From an uncultured Collinsella sp. (GTDB lineage: Bacteria > Actinomycetota > Coriobacteriia > Coriobacteriales > Coriobacteriaceae): a stretch of DNA of 40,088 nucleotides. Within the stretch, counting starts at the first letter, position 1. Each line of letters begins with the position of its first letter. Location of the stretch: the NCBI GenBank assembly GCA_900541285.1, contig UQJA01000003.1:1-40088 (forward strand). Reading direction: 5' to 3'. A program made the position numbers and the translations under genes. Shown piece after piece: positions 24,448 to 34,065 of this stretch. The notes beneath the pieces are model-generated. The model was not told the origin of the DNA. It did no database searches and was given only the letters and a program-made list of their open reading frames with translations.

Positions 24448-26001
24448 ATGGCACAACGTCATCTTCCTGCACTCCTGATCATCATGGATGGTTGCGGCCT
24501 TGCTCCGGCCGATGGCGAGAACGCCGTCGCCGCTGCCAAGACGCCCTTCCTTGATAGCCTGTACGAGAAGTACCCCCACACCACGCTCGGCGCTTCGGGC
24601 GAGGACGTGGGCCTTCCCGACGGCCAGATGGGCAACTCCGAGGTGGGTCACCTCAACATCGGTGCCGGCCGCATCGTGTTCCAGGAGCTTTCGCGCATCA
24701 ACAATGCCATCAAGGACGGCTCCATCGCCAAGAACGAGGTTTTTGTCAAGGCTATGGACGATGTCAAGGCTGACGGCAAGACTCTCCACCTCATGGGCCT
24801 TATGAGCCCTGGCGGTGTTCATTCTCATATGAACCACGTTGAGGCTCTGGTCAAGATGGCTGCCGAGCATGGCGTCAAGACCGTTCGTGTCCACGCCTTC
24901 ATGGATGGCCGCGACGTCGACCCGCAGTCCGGTGCTGGCTACATGAGCGAGTTCTGCGCCTTCCTGGCCAAGATTTCCGAGGAGACCGGTTGCGACGCTC
25001 GCGTTGCCACCGTCTCGGGTCGTTATTGGGCAATGGACCGCGACAACCGTTGGGAGCGCATCCAGCGCGCCTACGACGTCATGGTCAACGCGTCCGATGC
25101 CGATGTCGACCCCGTTGCCGGTATCAAGGCCTACTACGAGAAGGACCCGCGCGGCGACGAGTTCGTCGAGCCCTTCGCTGCCCACAACGAGGGCATTCAC
25201 GAGGGCGACGCGGCCATCTTCTTCAACTTCCGTCCCGACCGCGCTCGTCAGATGACCCGCGTGTTCACGGACAAGGAGTTCGACGGCTTTGAGCGCGAGC
25301 AGATCAAGCTTTCGCACTTTGTGACGATGACCGAGTACGATCCGACGTTTGACGTCGAGGTCGCCTTCCCCAAGACGTTCCCCGAGAACGTCCTGGCCGA
25401 CGTTATCGCCGCCAATGGCCTGAAGCAGCTGCACACTGCCGAGACCGAGAAGTACGCCCACGTGACGTTCTTCCTCAACGGTGGCATCGAGGAGCCCAAG
25501 GAGGGCGAGGAGCGCGTGCTCGTCGCTTCCCCCAAGGTTGCTACCTACGATCTGCAGCCCGAGATGAGCGCTCCCGAGGTTACCGAGAAGCTCGTCGCCG
25601 CCATCAACGAGGATCGCGCTGATTTCTACATCGTGAACTTCGCGAACTGCGACATGGTTGGTCACACCGGTGTCTTCGACGCTGCCGTTAAGGCTGTCGA
25701 GGCTGTTGACGATGCCCTGTCCAAGGTTGTCCCGGCGATTCTCGCCAAGGGCGGCTTTGCACTGATTACCGCCGACCACGGCAACGCCGATCACATGTTT
25801 GACGTTGCTTCCGACGGTTCCAAGCATCCGTTTACGGCTCACACCACCAACCGCGTGCCGTTCATCATCGTTGATGAGAAGGCACAGCTCACCGGTATCG
25901 AGGACGGCCGTCTTTCCGATATCGCTCCGACCATGCTCACCATGGCTGGTATTGAGCCTTCCGCCGAGATGACGGGCCGCGTGCTCGCCACCGAGGCCTA
26001 A
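24448..26001 (+). CDS. gpmI: 2,3-bisphosphoglycerate-independent phosphoglycerate mutase
   Basis: This metal-dependent enzyme of 517 residues of the alkaline phosphatase superfamily interconverts 3- and 2-phosphoglycerate. It begins with LLIIMDGCGLAP (metal Asp), then DGQMGNSEVGHLNIGAGR with the phosphorylated Ser. HAFMDGRDVDP, SGRYWAMDRDNRWER, FNFRPDRARQM, NCDMVGHTG and ITADHGNADHM supply substrate and metal ligands. It follows tpiA closely, as in some Gram-positive glycolytic operons, and sits between tpiA and secG, which often adjoin in actinobacteria. A strong terminator follows. Confidence 0.97.
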   Translation: MAQRHLPALLIIMDGCGLAPADGENAVAAAKTPFLDSLYEKYPHTTLGASGEDVGLPDGQMGNSEVGHLNIGAGRIVFQELSRINNAIKDGSIAKNEVFVKAMDDVKADGKTLHLMGLMSPGGVHSHMNHVEALVKMAAEHGVKTVRVHAFMDGRDVDPQSGAGYMSEFCAFLAKISEETGCDARVATVSGRYWAMDRDNRWERIQRAYDVMVNASDADVDPVAGIKAYYEKDPRGDEFVEPFAAHNEGIHEGDAAIFFNFRPDRARQMTRVFTDKEFDGFEREQIKLSHFVTMTEYDPTFDVEVAFPKTFPENVLADVIAANGLKQLHTAETEKYAHVTFFLNGGIEEPKEGEERVLVASPKVATYDLQPEMSAPEVTEKLVAAINEDRADFYIVNFANCDMVGHTGVFDAAVKAVEAVDDALSKVVPAILAKGGFALITADHGNADHMFDVASDGSKHPFTAHTTNRVPFIIVDEKAQLTGIEDGRLSDIAPTMLTMAGIEPSAEMTGRVLATEA

Positions 26002-26026
26002 GAGAAAACAAATACCGTTTTCTAGT

Positions 26027-26061
26027 AAGGGGGTTGTCCACAACCGGACAACCCCCTTTTT
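26027..26061 (+). terminator. Strong terminator after gpmI
   Basis: AGGGGGTTGTCC (26028-26039) pairs perfectly with GGACAACCCCCT (26046-26057), with a 6-base loop, and T residues follow to 26061. It closes the pgk–tpiA–gpmI operon. Confidence 0.93.
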
Positions 26062-26165
26062 GGTATTTCTGCCATTTCCACCCCGTCCTTGAGTGGCAGG
26101 TAGGGGAGAGCGGGGGATTGTGGTACAGTACTGGAGTTTGAACTGTTCTATTAAGGAGCTTATCT

Positions 26166-26420
26166 ATGGGTCCGTTCCAGATTCTTCTGTTTGTCGTTTG
26201 GGCTGTCTCTGCCGTGGCGCTGACGATTCTCGTCCTGATGCATTCCGGTAAGGGCACCGGCGTTTCGGATATGATCGCTAGCTCGCTGTATAACTCCAGC
26301 TCTGCCACGGGCGTCATGGAGCAGAACCTCGATCGCCTGACGGTAATTATGGCCGTTGTTTTTGCCGTGTGCGTCGTCCTGTGCATGTTCTTCTTCCCGC
26401 AGGGCATCGTCGGCTACTAA
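26166..26420 (+). CDS. secG: Preprotein translocase subunit SecG
   Basis: This small membrane protein of 84 residues has two transmembrane helices, around residues 3-22 and 57-76. The hairpin between them carries the family segment LMHSGKGTGVSDMIASSLYNSS. SecG sits beside SecYE and aids protein export. The ATG at 26166 follows AAGGAGCTTATCT. A TGGTACAGT extended -10-like element lies at 26121-26129. Its place after the triose phosphate genes matches the usual actinobacterial order. Confidence 0.92.
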   Translation: MGPFQILLFVVWAVSAVALTILVLMHSGKGTGVSDMIASSLYNSSSATGVMEQNLDRLTVIMAVVFAVCVVLCMFFFPQGIVGY

Positions 26421-26445
26421 GCATCGGCGTATATACGTTTGCAAT

Positions 26446-26472
26446 GGGTCTCGCAGGTGCGGGACCCTTTTT
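26446..26472 (+). terminator. Rho-independent terminator after secG
   Basis: GGGTCTCGC (26446-26454) pairs with GCGGGACCC (26459-26467), with one G-U pair and a 4-base loop, followed by TTTTT. Confidence 0.92.
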
Positions 26473-26585
26473 GTTTACATATTTGTAACAGAGTCAAAAT
26501 ATCCCCACATACTTCGCCCAACTAAAGAAATTCTCGACCGTTAACCGGAATTAGCCCCAAATCGTGCATAAAATGCGCTACTGTA

Positions 26586-26614
26586 TTGCAAAACGTTGGT
26601 CCGTTGTGCATAAC
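26586..26614 (+). promoter_or_regulatory. Possible promoter of the oligopeptide transporter operon
   Basis: TTGCAA (26586-26591) and CATAAC (26609-26614) are separated by 17 bases, each matching consensus at four of six positions. They lie about 100 bases before the binding protein gene, in a 241-base gap without genes. Confidence 0.35.
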
Positions 26615-26656
26615 CAGCCATAGCAGCGGGCGGCGTTTTGATGGTTCGGATCGGAT

Positions 26657-26675
26657 TGTCTCGACATATGTCCGA
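26657..26675. promoter_or_regulatory. Palindrome in the leader of the oligopeptide operon
   Basis: GACATATGTC (26663-26672) is a perfect 10-bp palindrome, flanked by GTC and GAC to give a wider imperfect dyad. GACATATG also ends the LacI-type operator copies near 35597-35683. It may be a regulator site downstream of the promoter. Confidence 0.3.
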
Positions 26676-26713
26676 CTGAACATTTCTTTGTCCTATCTCA
26701 TAAGGAGGATGGC

Positions 26714-28390
26714 ATGGCTGATTCTATGTTCCACCAGCCCGTTATGGGTCGTCGCGCCTTTGTTGGCGGCACCCTCGCTGCGAGCTCCATGGCTTTTCTT
26801 GCCGCATGCGGCAAGAAGGGCGGCGACGCTTCCGGTTCTGAGTCCGGTTCGACGCTGAACTTCTACATCAACAACCCGGTCTGCATCGACCCCTACAATG
26901 TCCAGGAGGATCAGGGCACTCAGGTCGAGTACCAGCTCTTTGACGCTCTGACCTCTTATGACGCCGAGAAGGGCGAGATCGTTCCGCTGGCTTGCGAGTC
27001 CTTTGAGGCCAACGACGACGCCACCGAGTTTACCTTCAAGATCAAGAAGGCCAAGTTCCACAACGGTGACGACGTTACCTCCAAGTCCTTCAAGCTCGGT
27101 TGGGAGCGTCTGGTCAACACCAAGTCGGCCATCGCTACCGAGTATGGCCCTTCCGAGGTCTCCTATCACCTTTCCATGGTCGAGGGCTATGACGATCTGC
27201 TTGCCGGTAACGCTACTGAACTCAGCGGTGTTACCTGCCCCGACGATGAGACCCTCGTCGTCAAGCTGTCTTCCGCTTACGCCGACTTCCCCTTCGTCGC
27301 CTCTCACCCGGCTCTGGCCCCGGTTCCCGAGTGCGCCGAGTCCGATGCCAAGAGCTTCTACCTTGCACCGGTCGGTAACGGCCCGTTCATGATGGACGGC
27401 AAGTGGGAGGATGGTCAGGAGATCAACCTCAAGAAGTTCGACGATTACTATGGCGACAAGGCCAAGATCGATGGCATCCACTTCCAGGTCATCAAGGACA
27501 TGGAGACCGCTTACAAGGAGTTCCAGGCCGGTAACCTCGATGTCTGCGACGTTCCCGTTGCTCAGATCGACGCCGCCAAGAAGGATCGCGGCGTGTCCAA
27601 GGACGGCTACACCATGGGTGACGGCGAGCGCATGCTGCTCGGCTCCGAGCCTTCCACCTACTACCTGACCTGCAACAACACGGCCGAGCCGTTCAACAAC
27701 GCCGACCTGCGCAGGGGTATCTCCCTGGCCATCAACCGTGAGGCCATCTGCAAGACTATCTTCAAGGGTACCCGTACCCCCGCCGACGGCATTGTTCCTC
27801 CGGGCATCGATGGCTACAAGGAGGGCGCATGGGAGTTCTGCGCCTACGACGTCGACAAGGCTAACGAGTACCTGGACAAGGTTGCTCCCGCTGGCGCTAA
27901 CGGCGATCGTGGCATTAACGTGACCCTTTCCTACAACCAGGATGGTGGCCACAAGGAGATCATGGAGTCCATCATCGGTGACCTCGCCAAGGTTGGCGTT
28001 ACCGCTGTCTCCGATACCCCTGAGTGGTCTGCCTTGCTCGAGCAGTACCAGAACTTTAACTATCAGTTCGGTCGTCTGGGTTGGATTGCCGACTACCCGA
28101 TTATGGACAACTTCCTGTATCCGCTGTTCCACTCCGACTCCCTCGGTGGCGACAACCGCTCCGGTTACAACAACCCCGAGTTCGACGCCAAGGTCAACGA
28201 GGCTCGCACCACGGTTGACGACGAAGAGCGCGTTGCTAAGATGCAGGAGGCCGACGCTATGGTCGCTGCCGACTGCCCGGTCATCCCGGTGATGTTCTAC
28301 ACGCACACCATCGTCGGCTCCGATCGCATCAAGCACCTCTATGTCGATCCGCAGAAGCACGCTGAGCTGGGTACCGCTGAGCTCGCCTAA
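26714..28390 (+). CDS. oppA: Oligopeptide ABC transporter substrate-binding lipoprotein (family 5)
   Basis: This secreted lipoprotein of 558 residues is the probable peptide-binding component of the transporter encoded next. MGRRAFVGG (Arg13-Arg14) resembles a twin-arginine signal, and the lipobox LAAC places the lipidated Cys at 32. The mature part has the family's AKFHNGDDVTSKSFKLGWER region and GTRTPADGIVPPG, typical of OppA-like proteins. The ATG at 26714 follows ATAAGGAGGATGGC, a near-ideal ribosome site. It differs clearly in sequence from the binding protein at 8816. A hairpin lies between it and the permease gene. Confidence 0.9.
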   Translation: MADSMFHQPVMGRRAFVGGTLAASSMAFLAACGKKGGDASGSESGSTLNFYINNPVCIDPYNVQEDQGTQVEYQLFDALTSYDAEKGEIVPLACESFEANDDATEFTFKIKKAKFHNGDDVTSKSFKLGWERLVNTKSAIATEYGPSEVSYHLSMVEGYDDLLAGNATELSGVTCPDDETLVVKLSSAYADFPFVASHPALAPVPECAESDAKSFYLAPVGNGPFMMDGKWEDGQEINLKKFDDYYGDKAKIDGIHFQVIKDMETAYKEFQAGNLDVCDVPVAQIDAAKKDRGVSKDGYTMGDGERMLLGSEPSTYYLTCNNTAEPFNNADLRRGISLAINREAICKTIFKGTRTPADGIVPPGIDGYKEGAWEFCAYDVDKANEYLDKVAPAGANGDRGINVTLSYNQDGGHKEIMESIIGDLAKVGVTAVSDTPEWSALLEQYQNFNYQFGRLGWIADYPIMDNFLYPLFHSDSLGGDNRSGYNNPEFDAKVNEARTTVDDEERVAKMQEADAMVAADCPVIPVMFYTHTIVGSDRIKHLYVDPQKHAELGTAELA

Positions 28391-28486
28391 GAGTTTGCAG
28401 CTTCCGTGAGGGTCAAGTATTTACGTAGACCTCATGGGAAACATACAGTTCTCCCTAACCTGGGGTAAACTGGCTGATGGTAATTT

Positions 28487-28516
28487 TGGGATGCCGGTCT
28501 GGCGATCGGCATCCCA
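28487..28516 (+). terminator. Attenuating hairpin between oppA-like and oppB-like genes
   Basis: GGGATGCCGGTC (28488-28499) pairs with GATCGGCATCCC (28504-28515) over 12 bp with one G-U pair and a 4-base loop. ATTTA follows. Its place after the binding protein gene matches the hairpin at 10492 in the other transporter operon. Confidence 0.68.
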
Positions 28517-28546
28517 TTTAGGTTAATCCCTAGATAGGGGAGTGGT

Positions 28547-29584
28547 ATGGGTAAGTACATCGTTAAACGTGTGCTTCAGTTCATCCCGGTATTTTTGGGC
28601 GTTACGCTGATTCTGTTCGCCCTTCAGAATATCGTGCCGGGAGATCCGATCAAGCTGATCGGTGGAGACAAGGCTCTGTCCCCCGAGGTGGAGCTTCAGC
28701 TTCGCGTCCGCTATCACCTGGTCCAGTCGGACGAGGACGGCAACGCGATCCTTGACGAGAACGGCGACCCCGTTCAAACGTCGCTCGTGGACCGTTACTT
28801 GTATTACATGAACGGCCTGCTTCATGGCGATCTGGGCAATTCGTATCAGCGCAAGCTGCCGGTTACGGAAATTTTTGCCCAGAAGTATCCGTATACGGTC
28901 AAACTTGCCGCGTGCGCCATCGTGCTCGAGGCAATCATGGGTATCGGTGCGGGTATCATTTCGGCGGTAAAGCGTTATTCCTTCTGGGATATTTTGGTAA
29001 CGCTCACCACGTCGATCCTCGTTGCGGTCCCGGCCTTCTGGCTCGGTATGTTGCTGCAGCTGTTCTTTGGCGTCATCCTCAAGGACGCTACGGGCGGTGC
29101 AATCTCCATGCCGATCTCGGGTGCCGGCGGTTCCAGCTCTCAGTATCAGGATTGGATGCACTATGTGCTTCCGACCATTACGCTGGCTTCGGTTTCGACC
29201 GCTTATGCCGCCCGCATTATGCGCTCGCAGCTGCTTGACGTCATGAACCAGGATTACATCCGTACGGCAAAGGCCAAGGGTCTCTCCAATCGCGCGATCA
29301 TCGTCAAGCATGCGCTTAAGAATGCACTCATCCCCGTCGTTACCTATATTGGTGTCGACTTTGGCGGCATGCTTTCGGGCGCCATCCTGACCGAGACGGT
29401 TTTTAACTGGCCCGGTATCGGCTATGAGGTCTATCGCGCCATTAGCATGCGTGACTGGCCCATCGTTATGGGCGGCGTTACGCTCATCGTCGTCGTCGTC
29501 ATGGTGATTAACCTGCTCGTCGACATTAGCTATGCATTCCTCGACCCGCGCATCCGCCTTGGCGGTCCGTCGGATAAGGCCTAA
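28547..29584 (+). CDS. oppB: Oligopeptide ABC transporter permease OppB
   Basis: This inner-membrane permease of 345 residues begins with the family's MGKYIVKRVLQFIPVFLGVT helix 1. An external loop (residues 35 to about 105) contains YYMNGLLHGDLGNSY. The coupling loop reads DYIRTAKAKGLSNRAIIVKH, and VFNWPGIGYEVYRAI and FLDPRIRLG close the protein. The ATG at 28547 follows ATAGGGGAGTGGT. The next permease gene begins 14 bases after the stop. Confidence 0.92.
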   Translation: MGKYIVKRVLQFIPVFLGVTLILFALQNIVPGDPIKLIGGDKALSPEVELQLRVRYHLVQSDEDGNAILDENGDPVQTSLVDRYLYYMNGLLHGDLGNSYQRKLPVTEIFAQKYPYTVKLAACAIVLEAIMGIGAGIISAVKRYSFWDILVTLTTSILVAVPAFWLGMLLQLFFGVILKDATGGAISMPISGAGGSSSQYQDWMHYVLPTITLASVSTAYAARIMRSQLLDVMNQDYIRTAKAKGLSNRAIIVKHALKNALIPVVTYIGVDFGGMLSGAILTETVFNWPGIGYEVYRAISMRDWPIVMGGVTLIVVVVMVINLLVDISYAFLDPRIRLGGPSDKA

Positions 29585-29598
29585 GGGAGGTACGTCTC

Positions 29599-30534
29599 AT
29601 GCAGGAAACTGATTCTCAGTCTCAGGAGCAGGCTACCGCCACCAAGGCCGCATCTGCTCCCGCCAAGTCCCGCACGCTGTGGGGTGACGCTTTTAAGCGT
29701 CTTCGCAAGAACAAGCTCGCCGTTATCGGTGTCTGCTGGATCATCATCGTCGTTTTGGTTGCCCTGACCGCAGATCTGTGGGCTAAGCCCTGGCTCGGTT
29801 CGCCGACGGCTTCCGACTCGACCACCATGGCCGAGACGTCGCTGTTGGCTCCGTGTGCAGAGCACCCGTTTGGCACCGACGCCCTTGGTCGCGACATTCT
29901 CGTCCGCGTTATCTACGGTGCACGCGTTTCGCTGTCCGTCGGCATTATGGCCACCGCGATCTCCACGGTGATCGGTCTGGTCATGGGTGCTCTGGCCGGT
30001 TTCTACGGCGGGATCTGGGATACGATCATCATGCGCTGTGCGGACATCTTCCTGGCGTTCCCGTACGTGCTGTTCGTTGTCGCCATGATCGCCGTTATCG
30101 GCCGTGGTCTTCAGAACGTCTTTATCGCCATCGGTATTCTCGGCTGGCCTTCGATTGCGCGCGTCTTCCGCTCTGCAATCTTGACGGTCAAAGAAAACGA
30201 CTATGTTGACGCTGCGCGCGCGATGGGTGCATCTGATGCTCGTATCGTAGTGCGTCACATCTTCCCGAACTCCGTCGCCTCCATCGTGGTCTACGCGACC
30301 ATGAACATTGGCGGCGCCATTCTGACCGAGTCCGCTCTGTCCTTCCTCGGCATGGGCGTTATTCCGCCTACGCCTTCGTGGGGCTCCATGATTCAGGACG
30401 GTCAGCAGTATCTTCTGACTGCTCCCTGGATGATGATCATGCCCGGTCTGGCAATTCTCTCGACGGTGCTCGCCTTCACCCTGCTGGGTGACGGTCTGCG
30501 CGACGCCCTCGACGTCAAGATGAAGGACGCATAA
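29599..30534 (+). CDS. oppC: Oligopeptide ABC transporter permease OppC
   Basis: This permease of 311 residues is the partner of the preceding OppB-like subunit. A polar N-terminus of about 35 residues precedes FKRLRKNKLAVIGVCWIIIV, the family's first helix. HPFGTDALGRDILVRVIYGAR is the periplasmic signature, DYVDAARAMGASDARIVVRH the coupling loop, and SALSFLGMGVIPPTPSWG a conserved C-terminal block. AAGGGAGG precedes the start at 29599. Confidence 0.92.
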   Translation: MQETDSQSQEQATATKAASAPAKSRTLWGDAFKRLRKNKLAVIGVCWIIIVVLVALTADLWAKPWLGSPTASDSTTMAETSLLAPCAEHPFGTDALGRDILVRVIYGARVSLSVGIMATAISTVIGLVMGALAGFYGGIWDTIIMRCADIFLAFPYVLFVVAMIAVIGRGLQNVFIAIGILGWPSIARVFRSAILTVKENDYVDAARAMGASDARIVVRHIFPNSVASIVVYATMNIGGAILTESALSFLGMGVIPPTPSWGSMIQDGQQYLLTAPWMMIMPGLAILSTVLAFTLLGDGLRDALDVKMKDA

Positions 30535-30536
30535 GG

Positions 30537-31627
30537 ATGAAGAAGAACAAGAACTATGTGGACCTGAAGGACCAGCCGGTTCCCGAGGGCCAGCATCTGC
30601 TCGAGGTCGATGACCTTAAGATGTATTTCCATACCGAGGATGGTGTCGTTCGCGCTGTCGACGGTGTGTCCTACACGCTCGATCGCGGCGAGACCCTGGG
30701 TGTCGTCGGTGAGTCCGGCTCCGGTAAGTCCGTGACCGCCATGACCATCATGGGCCTCATCTCGATGCCTCCGGGAAAGATCGAGGGCGGCGACGTTCGC
30801 TATCGCGGTCGTTCTATCCTCGAGATGACCGAGGAAGAGATGCAGCACATTCGCGGAAACGACATCGCGATGATCTTCCAGGATCCTATGACCTCCTTGA
30901 ACCCGGTCTATAAGATCGGCAAGCAGGTGGGCGAGGGCCTTCGTCTGCACCGTGGCTATTCCAAGCAGGAGGCGCTCAAGCGCGCTACCGAGCTTTTGGA
31001 CCTCGTGGGTATCCCCGAGCCCGAGAAGCGCGTCAATGAGTATCCGCACCAGTTCTCCGGCGGTATGCGTCAGCGTGTCATGATCGCTATGGCTCTTGCC
31101 TGCGATCCCGATATCCTGATTGCCGACGAGCCCACGACGGCTCTGGACGTTACCATTCAGGCTCAGATTATCGAGCTCATGCAGGAAATGCAGGAGAAGA
31201 ACGGCAACGCCATCATCATGATTACCCATGACCTGGGCGTCGTTGCCGATATGGCCGATAAGATCATGGTTATGTACGCCGGCCGTCCCGTCGAGTTCGG
31301 TACTGCTGAGGAAATCTTCTACGAGAGTCGCCACCCCTACACCTGGGGCCTTATCCGCTCCATCCCGGAGCAGGCCATCGAAGAGAAGAAGCCGCTTACG
31401 CCGATTCACGGCAACCCGCCTTCGCTCATGAACCTGCCTGAGGGCTGCGTGTTCTCGCCTCGTTGTCCCTATGCGACGGACAAGTGCCGCAAGCAGCGCC
31501 CCGAGCGCGTTGTCACCGAGTCTGGTCATTACTCTGCGTGCCACTACTCCGGTGACCCCGAGTTCCTCAAGAACGCTCCTGAGACGTCCCGTACGCGCAA
31601 GGATTCCAAGAAGGGAGGCGAGGCGTA

Positions 31628-31628
<1 letters not shown>
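30537..31628 (+). CDS. oppD: Oligopeptide ABC transporter ATP-binding protein OppD
   Basis: This cytoplasmic ATPase of 363 residues has Walker A GESGSGKS, a Q-loop in MIFQDPMTSLNPV, a signature FSGGMRQRVMIAMAL, Walker B ILIADEP with TTALDVTI, and switch MITHD. The C-terminal oligopeptide-family domain contains GCVFSPRCPYATDKC and a later Cys in SACHY. Such cysteines hold an iron-sulfur cluster in a studied mycobacterial peptide transporter. The start follows the oppC stop by 2 bases with AAGG just before it, and the stop overlaps the next start by one base. Confidence 0.93.
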
Positions 31629-32656
<1,028 letters not shown>

Positions 32657-32713
32657 TCGGTTGTTCTCGTCCGGGCCCGCGCTGGACTTAGTTTTCAGAA
32701 CGTCCTCGACCAT

Positions 32714-32762
32714 GGAAACCCCCTTATCCTGCTCCTTCGGAGCCGCGGATAAGGGGGTTTCC
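32714..32762. terminator. Perfect 16-bp hairpin terminator after oppF, next to the IS110 element
   Basis: GGAAACCCCCTTATCC (32714-32729) pairs perfectly with GGATAAGGGGGTTTCC (32747-32762). The loop holds an inner hairpin GCTCC-TTC-GGAGC (32731-32743). The arm ends give short T or A runs on either strand, so it can serve both oppF and the convergent transposase. It ends 13 bases before the transposase stop codon. Confidence 0.85.
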
Positions 32763-32775
32763 TGGTCTGACGCTC

Positions 32776-34065
32776 CTATTTGGCAAGGTGTTTTTTAGAA
32801 TCCATTTTGCGCTCGGCCTCGAAGGCCTGCCTGTCCCAATCGAGCGGAAGTCCGGCCTCGACCCATGCCTCGTAGGCCCTCCTTATGGGCTTGAGCTCCC
32901 TTTGGCCCCTCTCCAGCATCGAGATGTACTTCTCGCTGGTGCCCAGTATGGACGCCGCCCTCACCTGGCTGACCTTCGCCGCGCGCCTGGCCGCCACGAG
33001 CTCCGAGGCGTCCTCGGGCCTCCTGATCTCGTGCGGGCGCATCAGCGCCCGGTACGCCTCCCTGGCCACGTAGCGCTTGAGGCACCTCATGACCTCCCTG
33101 TCGCTCTTTCCCCGCCCCCTGGCCCTCTCGGCGTACTCGGCGGTCTCGGGGTCGCGCATGACCCTCTGCCTCGCGATCTCGTGCAGCGCGCTGTTCGCCT
33201 GCCGGTCGCCGCCCCTGTTGAGCCTGTGCCTCACGGTCTTGCCGCTCGAGGCGGGGATGGGGCAGGCGCCGCATATCGCCGCGAACGACGCCTCGGAGCG
33301 CAGCCTGCCCGGGTTGTCCCCGGCCGCGACCGCGAGCTTGGCCGCGCTCACGGGCCCGCACCCGTACATCGCCAGCAGCGCGGGGCAGTTCTCCTCCAGG
33401 GACGCCTCGATCGCGAGCTCCATGTCGAGCGCCGCGTCGCGCGCCGCCGCCCACAGGTCCGCCAGCGCGCCGAGCGCGGCGCCCAGCGCGCCCTCGGCGC
33501 GCACGGAGGGGAGCTCCTCCATCAGCCTCGGCCCTCCCATGCCGCGGAACCTCGACCTGAGCCCCTCCGGCGCGGTGGTGAGCAGCGACCTCGCGGTGTT
33601 GATCGCCGAGGTCCGCGCCTTCACCGCCCCGGAGCGCGCCGCGAGCATGCAGCGCACCCCGTCGACCCACCCGTCCTGGCTCTTGGGGGTCCCGAGCTTC
33701 GAGCCGGACATCGCCGCGCGGGCGGCCCTCTCCGCGTCCGACTCGTCGCACTTCCCCTGCCCCGGGCGCCTCCTCTGCGTCCTCGCCGGGGAGAGCGCCT
33801 CGCGCACGGGCATCCCAAGCGACGCGAGGTGCCTGGTGAGGCCCGCCCCGTAGGACGACGTCCCCTCCATCGCGACGCAGGCCGGCTCCCCGGCCGCCGC
33901 GATCGCCCCGGCGAGCGCCTCGTAGCCCCCCGCGTCGGCGGGGAACCGGCGGGACAGGACCCTGCGGCCCCTCCAGTCCAGGACGCACAGCCAGTGCGAG
34001 TCGGCGTGGGTGTCGACCCCGCAGAAGACCGGCCCGCGGGCGCCGGGTGTCGATTCGTTTTGCAT
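32776..34065 (-). CDS. IS110-family transposase with C-terminal XRE-like helix-turn-helix
   Basis: This RNA-guided recombinase-type transposase has 429 residues. The RuvC-like DEDD residues are visible: Asp18 (CGVDTHAD), Glu67 (VAMEGTSSYG), Asp107 and Asp110 (GKCDESDAERAA). The C-terminal transposase domain has LLAMYGCGPVSAAKLA and PIPASSGKTVRHRLNRGGD, with the nucleophile probably Ser274. Residues of about 355-402 form an extra helix-turn-helix like Cro/C1 repressors (LVAARRAAKVSQVRAASILG, then TSEKYISMLERGQ), which ordinary IS110 transposases lack. The start at 34065 was chosen because GGAGCGAGAC precedes it; an upstream in-frame ATG at 34164 would add 33 unlike residues. The frame is intact, so the element may be active. 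Confidence 0.9.
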   Translation of the reverse strand: MQNESTPGARGPVFCGVDTHADSHWLCVLDWRGRRVLSRRFPADAGGYEALAGAIAAAGEPACVAMEGTSSYGAGLTRHLASLGMPVREALSPARTQRRRPGQGKCDESDAERAARAAMSGSKLGTPKSQDGWVDGVRCMLAARSGAVKARTSAINTARSLLTTAPEGLRSRFRGMGGPRLMEELPSVRAEGALGAALGALADLWAAARDAALDMELAIEASLEENCPALLAMYGCGPVSAAKLAVAAGDNPGRLRSEASFAAICGACPIPASSGKTVRHRLNRGGDRQANSALHEIARQRVMRDPETAEYAERARGRGKSDREVMRCLKRYVAREAYRALMRPHEIRRPEDASELVAARRAAKVSQVRAASILGTSEKYISMLERGQRELKPIRRAYEAWVEAGLPLDWDRQAFEAERKMDSKKHLAK

